A stretch of 64,000 bases of DNA from positions 17,373,624-17,437,623 of the forward strand of contig NC_072464.1 of assembly GCF_027596085.1 (NCBI RefSeq), given 5' to 3'. The position numbers and the translations under genes were made by a program. Under the pieces are notes generated by a model, which worked only from the letters and a program-made list of their open reading frames with translations, was not told where the DNA came from and did not search any database. Shown one piece after another: positions 52,230 to 64,000 of this stretch. The DNA comes from Anoplopoma fimbria. Taxonomy: Eukaryota; Chordata; Actinopteri; Perciformes; Anoplopomatidae. Position 1 is the first letter of the stretch; each line of letters opens with the position of its first letter.

Positions 52230-55150
52230 AACAAATAAACATATTAATAAATATGTCAAATTAAGGAATAGAAATAAAATACACATTTATCAGGAGACAT
52301 TTCCAGATTTAAACCAAATTTATTGCCCACACATTTATTGTAAACACATTTTTAATTTCCCATCTCACTGCATTTATCTATCAAAACTAACATTCTGCAA
52401 TCAGTTCCCCTGAATCATCTCTCTCTATTAATACATGAAGTTACAAAAATATAGGCTTAGTTACAAAAATAATAAACTCAAGTCATAAATTCAGTCAGGT
52501 TATAGCCTCATATTTTGAAACCTCCAAGAAATTTAGGTTTTTACAGAAGACGATGACATGTTTAACATGTTTGAGCCCAAAAAACTAGAAACTATGTGTG
52601 CTTTTATACAGTATATTACCTCTGGCCATTTTAGAAATCATAACTGCATTTTCTGAGTGATTAGTTTATTTAGGTACAACAAACCATAATGAAGTCCTGT
52701 CAGTGATAATGATTGGGTTGGTAGACTGAAAATGTCAGGTAATTTGTTGATATTTGGGCTAAAACATGCAAAACATCTGTACAGTCCGTTGACCTGGTGT
52801 CAATGGAGGCGAGCTGAATGCTTTAGTCTCATCCATCCTTAGTTGCTACTTCTGTATTAAAATAAACTGCAGCTGTTTTAATAGCAAAAAGAAAGAAAAC
52901 TGTCTCAACACATACATGTCTACATTCTGCAAAAACCAAAGTAACAATAAATACAGTACAAACACTGTTCAGTAACACCGAAAAAGAGAATAATATTTTG
53001 AATCCAACAGCTGCTATTCTGTAATATTGTTTTTGTTGTATTCTGCAATTCAATCTGAAGTTTCTGCAGTTTTATTCATGACAACTTAAATACAAGTTTA
53101 GTTCATCAACAGTCAGTAACATGATGGCGGTGCTTAAAAACATCCAAAGTTCTCAGATGATTAATTTTTTCATTTTTTTAGATGGAATCTAAATGTTTGA
53201 CTCCACAGGAATAATTAACATCCAAACAAGGTTGTTGTAAATTTTCTGATATAGGATTTATACTTTTAATAAATCTCTAATAAATAATTTAAATTGCTTC
53301 TTATAATAAATAAATGTAAGACAATTCCTTTGAGAGTGATTGGAGCTCCTGGGTTCTTAAAAAAGAAAGAAAACAAAATGATTTTTTTTACTCAAACAAA
53401 TGTTAAAATTGCTGAGCTCGGGACATTCTGGGGGTTAAAACTGGTTGTCAGGTCAAATTGTAATCGTAAACTTTTTCTTTTGCCAGAGAAAGGAACTTAA
53501 AAAAAAAAAATACAGAGTACTGAAAGTTATTACTTGAAAATACAGTCCTTTACGATCAAAGGATCGAAAAACTAACTGAAAGAAGTACCTTGCTGTTTTC
53601 TGTAATCTAGTTAATTAGCTGCATTAAAACACACACAGTGATAGATAATCATGGCGTACATATGCCATATTTTTTTCTTTTAAGGAAGTGCAGTAGTTCT
53701 TAAGAAAATAGTGAATGTTTAAAATATCCTTTCCTCGCCATGTGAATGAATCCTTTGAAAAAAAATATTGGATACACATCAAGTGGTCATCACTTTTTGA
53801 GGGGTAAACATTTCACCAAATTTCAGTGAAATCTGCAGGATTTCCCCAACAGGACTGAAAACATAATGACTTTGATGGAGACAGGGTGAAATCCTGGAAT
53901 ACATATTATTTTTAAGGTAGCTTGGATTCCAAAGCGATTGCGTTTTAAAAGATAATATAATCTCCTGACTATTTCATGAACTAAACTAAAAAGCTGTCAG
54001 TTTAACTTTTAAAGTGTTCCTCGTCAGACTTGTTCACACACGCTCATTCAAACACAAACACACACTCGACAGAGTAACAAACGGAGTGAAATATAAGCAA
54101 AGGAATTAATATTTCCTTAATGCTCAACTATTCAGTGTTACTCTTATTAATTATATCAAGTAAAGTATAAAAAACCTTCCCTCTGTAGTGACATGTTACT
54201 GTCCTACTGGTCAGCTTATTTTTTTTACTAGTTGTGAATATCAGAAGTTCAGACCTGAGACAAACCGCTTCATGGCACGTTTCAACAGCACAGGCTAGGT
54301 TTGCATTACAGGAGAGTACAAGGGCGAAAAGATGAATAAATAAAAATAATTAAAAATGTTCAAGAAATGAAACTGTCTGTTTAGTGTAATGTTTTTAACT
54401 ACCTCTCCTGCACTCAAAATACGTAAAAGGGTCTAAATTAGTTAAGGGAGTGAGAGGGGATGTCACTGAAATGTAACATATGCAAACAAAGTAAGATAAT
54501 GTTTAGACTTATTTACGTTTGAAGGAACATAAATGTTAAATGAGACATTAAGCTTTCTGACTCGGTGAATTTGGTTTGGCTTCTGATGGAAGAAATATTG
54601 AAACCTCAGTTGAGTCATTTAGTGGTTGGTTTTGATTTCAAACAGACGGTAAAATTGTTAACTCCATCTGTGTCTCCTGACGTTGCTCTGGTAATGAAAA
54701 AAAAGTGCTCACATAACTACGAGTGATAAAAACATCCTCAATTGCAGGAGAATCTTTGTTTTTACAAAATCGACATCAAAACATAAAGCGCAACCTGTTT
54801 ATGTCCTGACAAGCAGCAGTCTTAACTGCTCATTATGAGCAGAACTGCAGTTACCAAACACAGTGTACTGTATTTAGTTTTGATACTGCGATGTTAGGCT
54901 TCATTACATTTTTATATTTTCAACAGTGCATTTACTGTTAAATTAATACATGGAAATAGACAAAAAAAACTACTACTTTACTACTTTAAAACCTTGAAGT
55001 TCCCTTTGAGGATTTCCTGGCCATTTAAACAAGATCTACATTATTATATCATATTTTCAGTAACTAGCCCCTTAAAGTTTTTTTTTTTTTTTTTTTCATC
55101 AACTCCCTTTGCTTTGAGTATTATACAGTGCAACAACTTCCAGGGCCATC
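52230..55150. other. intergenic region downstream of als2
   Basis: AT-rich sequence with short A and T runs. No gene supported. Confidence 0.5.
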
Positions 55151-55154
55151 ACTA

Positions 55155-55160
55155 TTTATT
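55155..55160 (-). terminator. als2: candidate polyadenylation signal of als2
   Basis: TTTATT on the plus strand (AATAAA on the gene strand), about 440 bp after the als2 stop. Other hexamers occur further left, so the end of the transcript is uncertain. Confidence 0.3.
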
Positions 55161-55597
55161 TCATATAAAATAGTATGTTCTAATGAATGACCTTTTAGAG
55201 AAATCTGCTGCTACTGAGTTTAGAAATGAAAACTGAGCTGATGTATTAATATAAAATATGACTGAAAAAATATATACAGTGACATCTCACCAAATGTTAT
55301 TTTGAGGATAATAAAGCATATTTCTTACTTGTCCAGAAGAGGGCGATGTGTTACTTTCCTATGAAAACTTAAGGTACAAAAGAAAGAAATTTGGTGTGTT
55401 GTGACATACTGACAGGATCGGCAGTTAACGAGGTTTCAGACATCAGTTTCCTGTTTGACAGACGGTGAAGGAGTGACGCTTTTCTCCTCCCTCCATCTGC
55501 AGCTTCCCAGTGGCCTCCAGTAGAATCCTGGTGGTTTGACTGGTTTTGTTCTGGCAGCTCCTATGTGTGAAGCACTGTGGTGTCTTCCTCTCTGCTC

Positions 55598-56066
55598 CTA
55601 CATAGCAGCTTCGTGCAGGATCTGGATGTAGCAGGCCTGCAGCAGAGACATTTAACTTATGATAAAGTGATGAATGACTAAAGACTGATGAGGATGAATT
55701 TATTATATAAACTACAAAGCACTAATATTGCACACATATCTTTTTAAGGCGGTATAATCCTCTAAATTTATTATTTTAGTATTTTTTAGTCAATTGGTTA
55801 AGGAGTAATATGTGTTTGGGGGTTCCACCTTCAGTGTGGTGAACATCAGTCCCATCTCTCCGTGCTGAATGTTGGGATCCATTAAATCTTCTATCAGACT
55901 GACCTCAGCGTCGAGGTTCCTGATCCTGTAGAGCAGAGCAGCAGAAACATGATGATGAAGCCTCTTATTCAAAAGTGTGTCCTGCTTGACTTTTGTAGCT
56001 ACAAACTAGCTACATTAGCTGCATACACACTAGTAACCAAATGACAGTATATATCTAAAATGAACA

Positions 56067-56152
<86 letters not shown>

Positions 56153-59100
56153 TAACACACCTCGCTCTGAGCACCACATAGATGAAGAGAGGGAGCAGGT
56201 CGTCCATGCACCACAGGAAGTTGCTACCCTGCATAGGTTTCACTTCCTGGGTCAACTCCTCAAACGTCTTCTGGATGACCAGGAGTTTGTCTGACGGAGT
56301 GAAGGTGGTGCTGCGTGCGTTGGGAGACATATTTTTTTGTTTATACATATAATATTACACTTTCAACTTTAGTCATGTCCTGAATTGCACTGTTCTGTCA
56401 CAGCTTGCTGCATCAGTGAGGGGATTGTTTTTTGGGTTTGTTTTCGTGCTGGTGGATAAACTTTTGAAATGTGACTTGGGGCTGAGTCAGTGAAACCTCT
56501 TCAGTCGCTCCATCAGTTTGCAATCTTGTGATCATAAGGATTCATGAAAATTCAACCAATCCAAGCATTATTTGCAATTTTGTCCAATCAAAATGTTCAG
56601 GCATAAAAAATAAGAAAAAAATCAATCAATAGCCTCAACAATTCAACTTACATACATTTTCTTAATTTGCTGTGTTTGGGACGTATCTGGGCACCAAACT
56701 CTATAAAAACGTAAAGTTCAGGTGCCAGATTATAAGCAAGCATCAGAGAGGACACTACGGAAATGGAAGATAGAGTATTGAAACGCCAAGCAGTCAAAGC
56801 TCGTTCCAAATAGAGAGTTAATCTGGGGTTGGCTTTCACCCGCTGGCGAGCACCGTAACCCTCGGTGAGCCGGGGAGGAGGGGAAAACAGGACCCGACAA
56901 ATCCTTCTCATTGTGCCTTTAAGTTGTGTATTAACTGAGATGTTGGACATGAACTCTAGCTCCATGGGTCTGGATGGTAATCCTGCTCCATCATCTGCTA
57001 ATCACACTGTCTCAGGTGGTCACATCACATTTAGTGACATCTCTAGTTATGTAAAGTCAGGTCACATGGCAGCTACCTGATTTGTTGGAGTGTCTCTACA
57101 GCAGAAACAAAGCAGGCATCTTTACTGCTGGACACAATCTGTGATAAAAGGTTGTAAAAGAAAATCAGTTATAGAGGACAAAATCAAAAAGAGCACACTT
57201 TAACCTCATGTTGGAATCACAGCAGATCCCTCAATGTGTGTGAGTGAAGGATGGGTGGATTGAAAGACGGTGAACAAAAATGGAGGAACATGAGGAGAAA
57301 ATAGTACATTCATCATCTAACCTGCTTTTTCTCTCCCAGAATCGACATCCACACTGGCCAGAACTTCCTACAAAAAAAACACAAAGTAAGCTCTCAGCAT
57401 TAGAAGGGCATTGGGAATGTTAAAGGCATTAAAAAAAACAACCAGAATGACATCATCTGTGGGTGTGCAAGAAAACGAGTGTGTGTTTGTTGAATGCAAC
57501 ACACTCACTCCTGCACTCCCAGGAAGCGGAGCAGCGACTGGTCGGGCTGTTTGTTGAGTCGGAGGATGCGCTCCCAGTACTGGGTGTCCTCCTGCTCCTC
57601 CTGCAGGCAGTACAGGGTGAAGAGGGGAGGGTAGAGTCGAGGGAGCAGCTGAGGGAGGAGCAGAGAGGAGCAGCTCACCACCATGACACCGCTGGAGGAC
57701 GAGGTTGAGGAGGAGAGAGATGGAGATGAAGGTTCAATTTACAATAGCATAACCATTGCATTGGCTCAGATACCAATCACTGCCTCTATTTTCATAAACA
57801 TGTGTGTGACACTCACCCTTGCTCTGCTATGTTAGAGTTCTGTTTGCTTTTAGATGGGGGCGGGCGGGTCTGGGATGATGCCGCCATCATCTGGTAGTCC
57901 TGGAAACAGAAACCTGCAAGCAAAAAAATGATGTTATTTAGTAAAGTGACAAAAATACACCATGTGAAGAACACTGCAGTGAAGAGGCCCCTCAAAGAGA
58001 AAAGCTCAGAGCTTGAGTCTACCTGACAATGCTGAAGAAATTAGTGAGGTAGGCCAGAACCTCCTGGACGGCCTGTCTGAGCAGCCGGCGGTTCGATCCC
58101 ACGCCGACGTAGGTCATCCTGTAGACCGTCACCAATGTCTCCACCAGCCAGCCCAGAGGGTGGTGAGGAGTCTCGCACGCCTGACAAACAACAACAATCA
58201 CAGAGTGCAAACTTAAGTATTACACCGACAAAACTACAGACAGAGGAACAGACAGTTTTCCTTGATTCAGTCGGAGATTAAGGCAGTCGTACTCTTCTTA
58301 TGGTAAATCAAGTACTTCCTCACATGTGCTATTACTGCCACTATCCTCTTTAGCCAAAGCCTGACAGATTCTCTGCTTGCCAGTTTATTAGTTTAGTACA
58401 ACTACCTTAAACTAATGTAGTCTAAAACAATAGTCCTGCAATAAATCCTCTCTTCATGAAGGTTTAAATGTTTTTTTGTGGAGACTGTTTTAGATGCTTT
58501 GATTAAACTACTTTGTAGTTCTGCTGCATTATATTGTATACTGAGAGGTACAGTTACATTTTTGTCTACCAGATTATAATGACTTTGGACAAAACAGTAG
58601 AAGCATTTCTAGTTAGAACTAATTTGCAGGGTTGTTAATTATTATAAATACAGAGAGAATGATATGGAGAGCATTTTTCACAGCCATTTGTACCTTGATG
58701 AGGTATCTTCGTATGTTGTCGTAGTTTGCCGTTGTCACCGGTTCTCCATGCTGAGGAATAAACTCCAAAGACTCCAGTACTTTACTCTGAGACCTACTGA
58801 GATTTGGGCTACAAACACACACACAAACATACACTCACGTTTTTTAATATACAGCTGTTTTCCCCACTTTACATGACACAATTCCCTTCCATTCATTGTG
58901 TTTTGGAAGCAACAGATTTGCTGCACAAAGCATGCTGGGATATCTATTTGGACCGAGCTGCCAGTGTAAGATCAACAATAAACTGGACTGGACACACAAC
59001 ACCGATGCCCTCTGCAGGAAAGGACAGAGCAGGCTGTTCTTCCTGAGGAGGCTGAGGTCGTTCAATGTGTGCAATAAACTGCTCAAGGCATTCTACCAGT

Positions 59101-62100
59101 CTGTGGTAGCCAGCGCCCTCTTCTTTGCTGTGGTGTGCTGGGGTGGTGGCATCAGGACTGGAGATGCCAACAAACTTAATAAGCTGGTGAGGAAAGCCAG
59201 CTCTGTGGTGGGTCTGGAGCTGGACAGTCTGGAGTCAGTGGGTGAGAGGAGGATGAAGGCCAAACTCGGAGCCATCCTGGACAATCCCTCTCACCCTCTC
59301 CATGAGGAACTGTGGCAGCTGGGCAGCTCTTTCAGCCATCGGCTGATTCTGCCAAAGAGCAGGACTGAGCGCTTCAGACGCTCATTTGTGCCCACTGCCA
59401 TCAGACTGTATAACAACAGCGGAGACCACAGTCTGTCAACATGCTGACCAGCCCCCCCCCCCCCCCCCCCCATGTGGACATACTGTACATTTTTATTTTT
59501 ATTCTTATTTTTATTTTTTTGTATAATATGTGTATTTATTATCTGTTTCTATGTAGTTGAGCTGCTGCAACACCTGAATTTCCCCCATGGGGATCAATAA
59601 AGGAATATAATAATAACACTGTGTGTGACGTTTGAAAAATTCTAACAAAATCAAGCTGCATCGACTTTCTGAAAAGTTGTGTGTACAATCAGGACATCTC
59701 AAGCAAGACATTACATTACATTACATTACAGTCATTTAGCAGACGCTTTTATCCAAAGCGACTTACAATCAGTAGTATATTACATATCATTCACCCATTC
59801 ACACACTGATGACAGGCTACCATGCAAGGTGCCACCATCAGACTCTAACTAACATTCATCATCCAGTCCACACCGATGGCAAGCCTTCGGGAGCAACTTG
59901 GGGTTAAGTGTCTTGCCCAAGGACACATCGACTGCCGAAGCCGGGTATCGAACCAGACGAATGATTATTGTATGGTAGTAATTATCGATCCATGCAGGCG
60001 GATTTGAGTTAATGTGAATTGATCGCGTACAGGTTGCTTCACATTGCTTCTGTATGTGTGTGTTGCTGTTTCTACCTTTGTCGTCTTGCAGTTGTTATGG
60101 TGACAGCGATGTTGTCCCAGGCTGCAGTCCTCTCTCCTCTCCCAGCAGAATCACAGCCCAGTCGACTCCAACATTCGTCAAACACACAGAGCCACCTTTG
60201 ACCTGCAGGCACCGCGTACTGACCCACCTGGCTGCACATGCACACATTTAAACATTTATTAAATAAAATAAAATAAAAATAAAATAAAATAGACATGCGC
60301 ACTAGATGATACAAACTGGAATATCCTGTGTGTTAGTAACACCAATCAGCCTCACGCTTGCACATGGTATTTTTTTTACAGAAAATCAAGATTTAAAAGA
60401 GTACGAAGTAACACTCACAGCAGGCTGTTTCTCTCTTTGTTTTCAGGTTCATCTGCCGATGGTTTGATGTAGGTTCCCACTACTTTCAGCCCTGCGGTCC
60501 ACTCTCCGCTGAACATGCCCTCCAGGCAGTCACCGTTAGCCAGGGATAAAGTACCCTGAAGAAGAAGGTAAGGGAGTAATGAATGTGCATGAAGTTATAT
60601 CAAACGTCTTGTAATTGTGTAGGTCTGGTGTTTTTGGTGACTGACGAGGACTTTTTGCATTAACAACTGTGAGATTTTAATTGGAATGAAGTACAAAAAG
60701 ACAAGTAACTAATATTCCAAATACTCATGTAGTCCTAAAGAAGGAAAACCAGTTACATTAGAAAGTTGTACAAACCATTAGACATGGACACTAGATACTC
60801 TTAGGGACAGAAACTGCCAGAGAGCATGACCAACATACAACCAGAGCTTTCTACCTTCCCGTTGACAATCCAGTCATCAGAAAATTCCCCGTGTAAAGCT
60901 GTGTCATCATCTGACACCAACAGACCTGGGCCCTGATGGAAAGCAATAAACAGATTAACAGTTACACATATATTATTTTATTATTGTTTTCAGCACATCA
61001 TCGCCTGAAGCCATTTAGCACCTACAGTCGATGGGAGAAAATCGAAGCTCAGTGGCATCAACTTCTGTCTTTAAGCGGCGCTACGCATCAGAGACATTAT
61101 GAGGTGGGACCTTTACTCGTGGGAAATGTTTAGTAACTTGAGCTCTTTGACTTTTGAATCAGTGGCCCCGCTTTAGGGTGAACTTACACACATCTTGTTG
61201 TCTCTGAAGATCCCTTCATAGTACAAACCGTACTGGGTGACAACAACAGCGCTGCCGTGCCGCTGCTCGTCCGCCCACAGTCCCATGTACTTCTCACCTC
61301 TGGGAAGAGCACATGAGAGCAGTGACTAGAGACAGTTGTGTGTCTTCATGAACAACATCTAAATAGAATTATTGCACATTCAGCACAGACAGGAAACTGC
61401 TCTTTTGCAGAAACACTTTGGACTGACGACTAAAAGTATAGTTAATCATAAAAAACGAATTGTGCCAATTATTCATCTTCCGACTATATTAACAAACGTG
61501 GATGTTCTCCTGAATTTCTCTTGTATTCTTTGCTTTAGCAGCTGATATTTTCAAGATCGAGCAACACACAACAATGTATATGGAGCTTTTTTTCAGATCA
61601 GACCTGGTCATGTCATCGTAGACTCCGTATCCCGTCTTCTTGTCATGGACCCACTGGCCAATGAAAACGCTGGAAGACATTTTGGCCAGCCTACCGGAGC
61701 TAAGCATGCCGTAACCGTGCCGCTGCCCGTCACAGAAGCAGCCCTCGTACACCTCGCCACTGGCATACCTGGGCAGAACCACCAGAGACATGAATACCTC
61801 TGTATGTTCATGTGCAAAAGGGCACTAAGGATGTGGTTGTAGGAGTCAGACATGATGACTTAATAATGCATTTACATGAGTGAGTTGGGGTTAAGTACTG
61901 CAACTTAACACCAGACATGACTTCTGTGATTCAAGTATGACTTTGGTGATGAAGACCCCTGTGACTTTGTTAAATACAAAAAAAAACAACTCAGAACTAC
62001 TTTACTAAAAAGTCAGTAGAAAACGGTGTACTGACTTGTACTTGCCGAAACCATGGATCTTGCCATCTCTCCAGACACCTTGGTAGCTGTCTGGCTTATT

Positions 62101-63565
62101 CAGCACTTTGTCAGGCATTATACACTCTCCATAGCTGGAAAGAGAAAGAAAAATTGCACAGACATGTTGAGAAAGAAGTTTAAGCTCTGCTAATTAAGCT
62201 GGTTTTTACTGTTTATGCATACTAGATGTTTAAAACATAAGACTAAAAATCATCACCAATATACCGGTTTCTGCAATTATTTAAATATTCTCACGTCTCC
62301 CTTAAAGGTAGAGAGAACAACATCGTTCATAAACTAGCTCTTTAGCACTACATCAGGTTAATGTACTTACCCATCCTCCTGTCCATTCTTAAAGTTCCCG
62401 CTGTAGGTCCTTCCATCCGGCCACTTCATGGTGCCTCTGTAAAGACAAATACATTTCACTATCAAACTATTTGCATCAAGCCTGTTTTAAAATCTGTGGC
62501 CATTTAATTATTTACTACCGAGTATAATCAACTTGAAAAATTTAAATAAACCCTGGGTTTGTCTCACTGTGACGACATTTACTGCTGCATAGGATTTACT
62601 GATGCATGTTGAAACAAACATGCTCTCTAACCTGCCATGAACTCGTCCTGCCAGCCAGCCCCCGGTGTACTGGGCGTCTTTAAACCGGCCCTCTCCGGTG
62701 AACGTGTAGGAGGCCGTGCGAGACATTGCCGTCAACCCCGGAGACGATCCTTGACCTGCACCGCCAAGCACCTGATCCACCGCCTGGTTAAGAGACCGTA
62801 GCCACTTGTTCTGGAGAGAGAAAAACAAAAGTGAGTTTTTTTAACAAAGAATGGCCACAGGAGAAAGAAGCAGAATAAGAGCAGAGAATTCTGAAATGAA
62901 GATGACAATGTCATGAGAGAACAAAATAATAATTTCACACAGACGAACATTTCAAACTGAACTTTTTGCTGAGTTGAAGACAACAAACCATCTTTATGTC
63001 AAAACCCACCCTGAAGGAAACATGTAAAGACTGGATAACCGAGCCGTAAATCAACTGATGGATGGGAATTAACAAATCTGATTCCTGTTTAGCATGAAAA
63101 TCTCCCAGATGAAAAACTGAAAGTATTCATCAGCATTAGTAAAGTTTTGTTTTATTGTCAGCTAATAAGCAAAACAAAAAAGCAATTAGTAGTAAAAAAA
63201 CACTGAATAGAAATATGTCAATCTACTGCTGTTTAGTAATAATGCTGAACCATTTAAAATGCCAAGACGTCATTATTTGTTCACAAATCCCATCACTACT
63301 TATCACAAAATGAACTTCATACTTAATAATATTGAAAAAACAACAACTAAATTCTCCATCAAACTAGCTTAAATGTTTTTTTGCAATGTTTTTTTAAAAT
63401 TTGCAGCATAATTGACAAAAAAACAATTAGCATAACACTTCTTGAATGAAAACCAAGCTGCAATAAGTGTGTAATGAGTGAGTAAACTACAGATGTACCT
63501 TCTCTTGTGGCGTCGAGGCCACCAGGGTGAAACTCTCCTCTGGACATGTTATTTTGATGGCATAG
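55598..63565 (-). CDS. als2: alsin (ALS2, Rho/Rab guanine nucleotide exchange factor), 5' partial
   Basis: Eighteen minus-strand exons: 63565-63499, 62810-62632, 62436-62371, 62134-62036, 61768-61604, 61299-61188, 60932-60855, 60555-60419, 60231-60076, 58808-58694, 58180-58023, 57913-57817, 57691-57509, 57367-57322, 57138-57077, 56310-56161, 55925-55829, 55636-55598. Together they give about 667 C-terminal residues; vertebrate alsin has about 1,650. Alsin activates Rab5 on endosomes. The first two exons end the PH domain ([18 protein letters not shown], then [15 protein letters not shown]). Exons 2-8 encode about eight MORN repeats (for example [42 protein letters not shown]). The C-terminal VPS9 region contains [59 protein letters not shown] and [20 protein letters not shown], and the protein ends [13 protein letters not shown]. 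All exon phases agree except one: exon 57913-57817 has one base too many in the G-run at 57856-57860 and hits a TAA. ALS2CL is a less likely alternative. The RCC1-like and DH parts lie beyond the right edge. Confidence 0.93.
56070..56151. repeat. (TG)n microsatellite beside an als2 splice donor
   Basis: About 82 bp of TG on the plus strand. On the als2 strand it is (CA)n, starting about 9 nt inside the intron after exon 56310-56161. Confidence 0.95.
58964..59617 (+). mobile_element. 5'-truncated jockey-group (L2/CR1-like) LINE
   Basis: Keeps the last 150 or so codons of the reverse-transcriptase ORF, with [43 protein letters not shown] and [17 protein letters not shown], ending at a TGA near 59445. 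A C-run (about 59451-59470) and a 3' UTR follow, ending TTTCCCCCATGGGGATCAAT and an ATAATA tail. The frame is intact over this stretch, which suggests a fairly young insertion. It lies in an als2 intron, antisense to the gene. The 5' border is estimated from loss of similarity; the exact clade is not certain. Confidence 0.85.
59708..59955 (-). mobile_element. tRNA-type SINE with (ATGTA)n tail
   Basis: On the minus strand it starts near a B-box-like GGTTCGATACC (59944-59954). It continues through GTCCTTGGGCAAGACACTTA and AAGTCGCTTTGGATAAAAGC, and ends in a TGTAA tandem tail at about 59709-59730. These are pieces of widespread teleost SINEs. It sits in the same als2 intron as the LINE. Confidence 0.75.
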
Positions 63566-64000
63566 CTGAAAACACAAGGACAAAAATAAACTTGATCTGT
63601 TTAAAACGTTTTAATAGAAATGCTACAAAATGTTTTACAAGGTACAAGGTCATGAAAAATAATTTTTTGGGGTAAAAATAATTTAAATAATCTGACAAAG
63701 ATTTTTAGTTTGAAGCAGGAGAGGGTGTCTGTGCTTAGACGCGGCCTATCTCAGGTACAATCAAGAGTCAACTAATGTCAGACAGATTCAAATGATAAAG
63801 CGTTTCTATATAATGTAGTTTCAGAGATAAACCCAGATATCAGCCAGGCAGTAAGCAGCCACTGAGGCTGAATGTTCAACAGCACTAAAATGTAATTCAT
63901 CTACTAGCCACCAGATGCTGGAGCCAAAGAATTGAGTCAATAAAAAGAGAATGAAGAGAACTAATTTAATGTCCTCCAATAATGAGATGTCTTTTGCCCA

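Noticed and set aside
57813..57915. Alternative acceptor (before GACTACCAG) to repair the als2 frame
   Set aside because: Joined to the phase-2 donor of the previous exon it meets a TGA after three codons, and it would discard the conserved FLFPGLP segment.
55598..63565. ALS2CL instead of alsin
   Set aside because: The C-terminal segments, including [15 protein letters not shown] and the KACY ending, agree with alsin as I recall it. The RCC1-like region that would settle it is outside the window, so this is a preference, not proof.

Overview
The window is nuclear DNA from a bony fish, most likely an advanced (percomorph-type) teleost. The genes are split by GT-AG introns. There are at least a dozen long (CA)n/(TG)n arrays and several repeat families typical of teleosts: Tc1-like and pogo-like DNA transposons, a 5'-truncated jockey-group LINE, and a SINE with an (ATGTA)n tail. 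Gene identities come from reading the translations against remembered vertebrate families. No database search was run.

Layout. Positions 1-27,445 (+): tsc22d1. The window opens inside the large first coding exon of the long isoform (2-1907). A 22.5-kb intron follows, holding repeats, candidate CTCF sites and a possible extra first exon near 19.6 kb. The promoter and first exon of the short isoform lie at 23.5-24.0 kb, then the two shared exons that encode the TSC box and leucine zipper (24,366-24,417 and 25,585-25,854), then a 1.6-kb 3' UTR. Positions 28,290-32,130 (-): serp2 (RAMP4 family), three coding exons giving a complete 65-residue ER membrane protein. It is convergent with tsc22d1, and the same pair are neighbours in human. 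Positions 32.3-55.1 kb: gene-poor DNA with repeats, a minisatellite derived from a LINE 3' end, Tc1 remnants and a small tRNA-Ala cluster with one intact gene. Positions 55,598-63,565 (-): the 3' two-fifths of als2 (alsin), eighteen exons covering the end of the PH domain, the MORN repeats and the VPS9 domain. Its 5' part lies beyond the right edge.

Two points change how the genes should be read. Both large genes carry one apparent 1-bp frameshift in or beside a G/C run (near 773 in tsc22d1; near 57,856-57,860 in als2). Every other codon and splice phase I checked is intact, so consensus errors are likelier than two dead genes. Second, three separate 5' exons (1907, 19,643 and 24,014) all end in phase 2 and could splice to the same exon at 24,366. 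This suggests a third tsc22d1 isoform.

The three genes have unrelated jobs (transcription/stress regulation, translocon-associated stress protection, endosomal Rab5 activation), and nothing in the window links them functionally. I found no novel multi-gene system. The more interesting signals are regulatory and repeat-derived.
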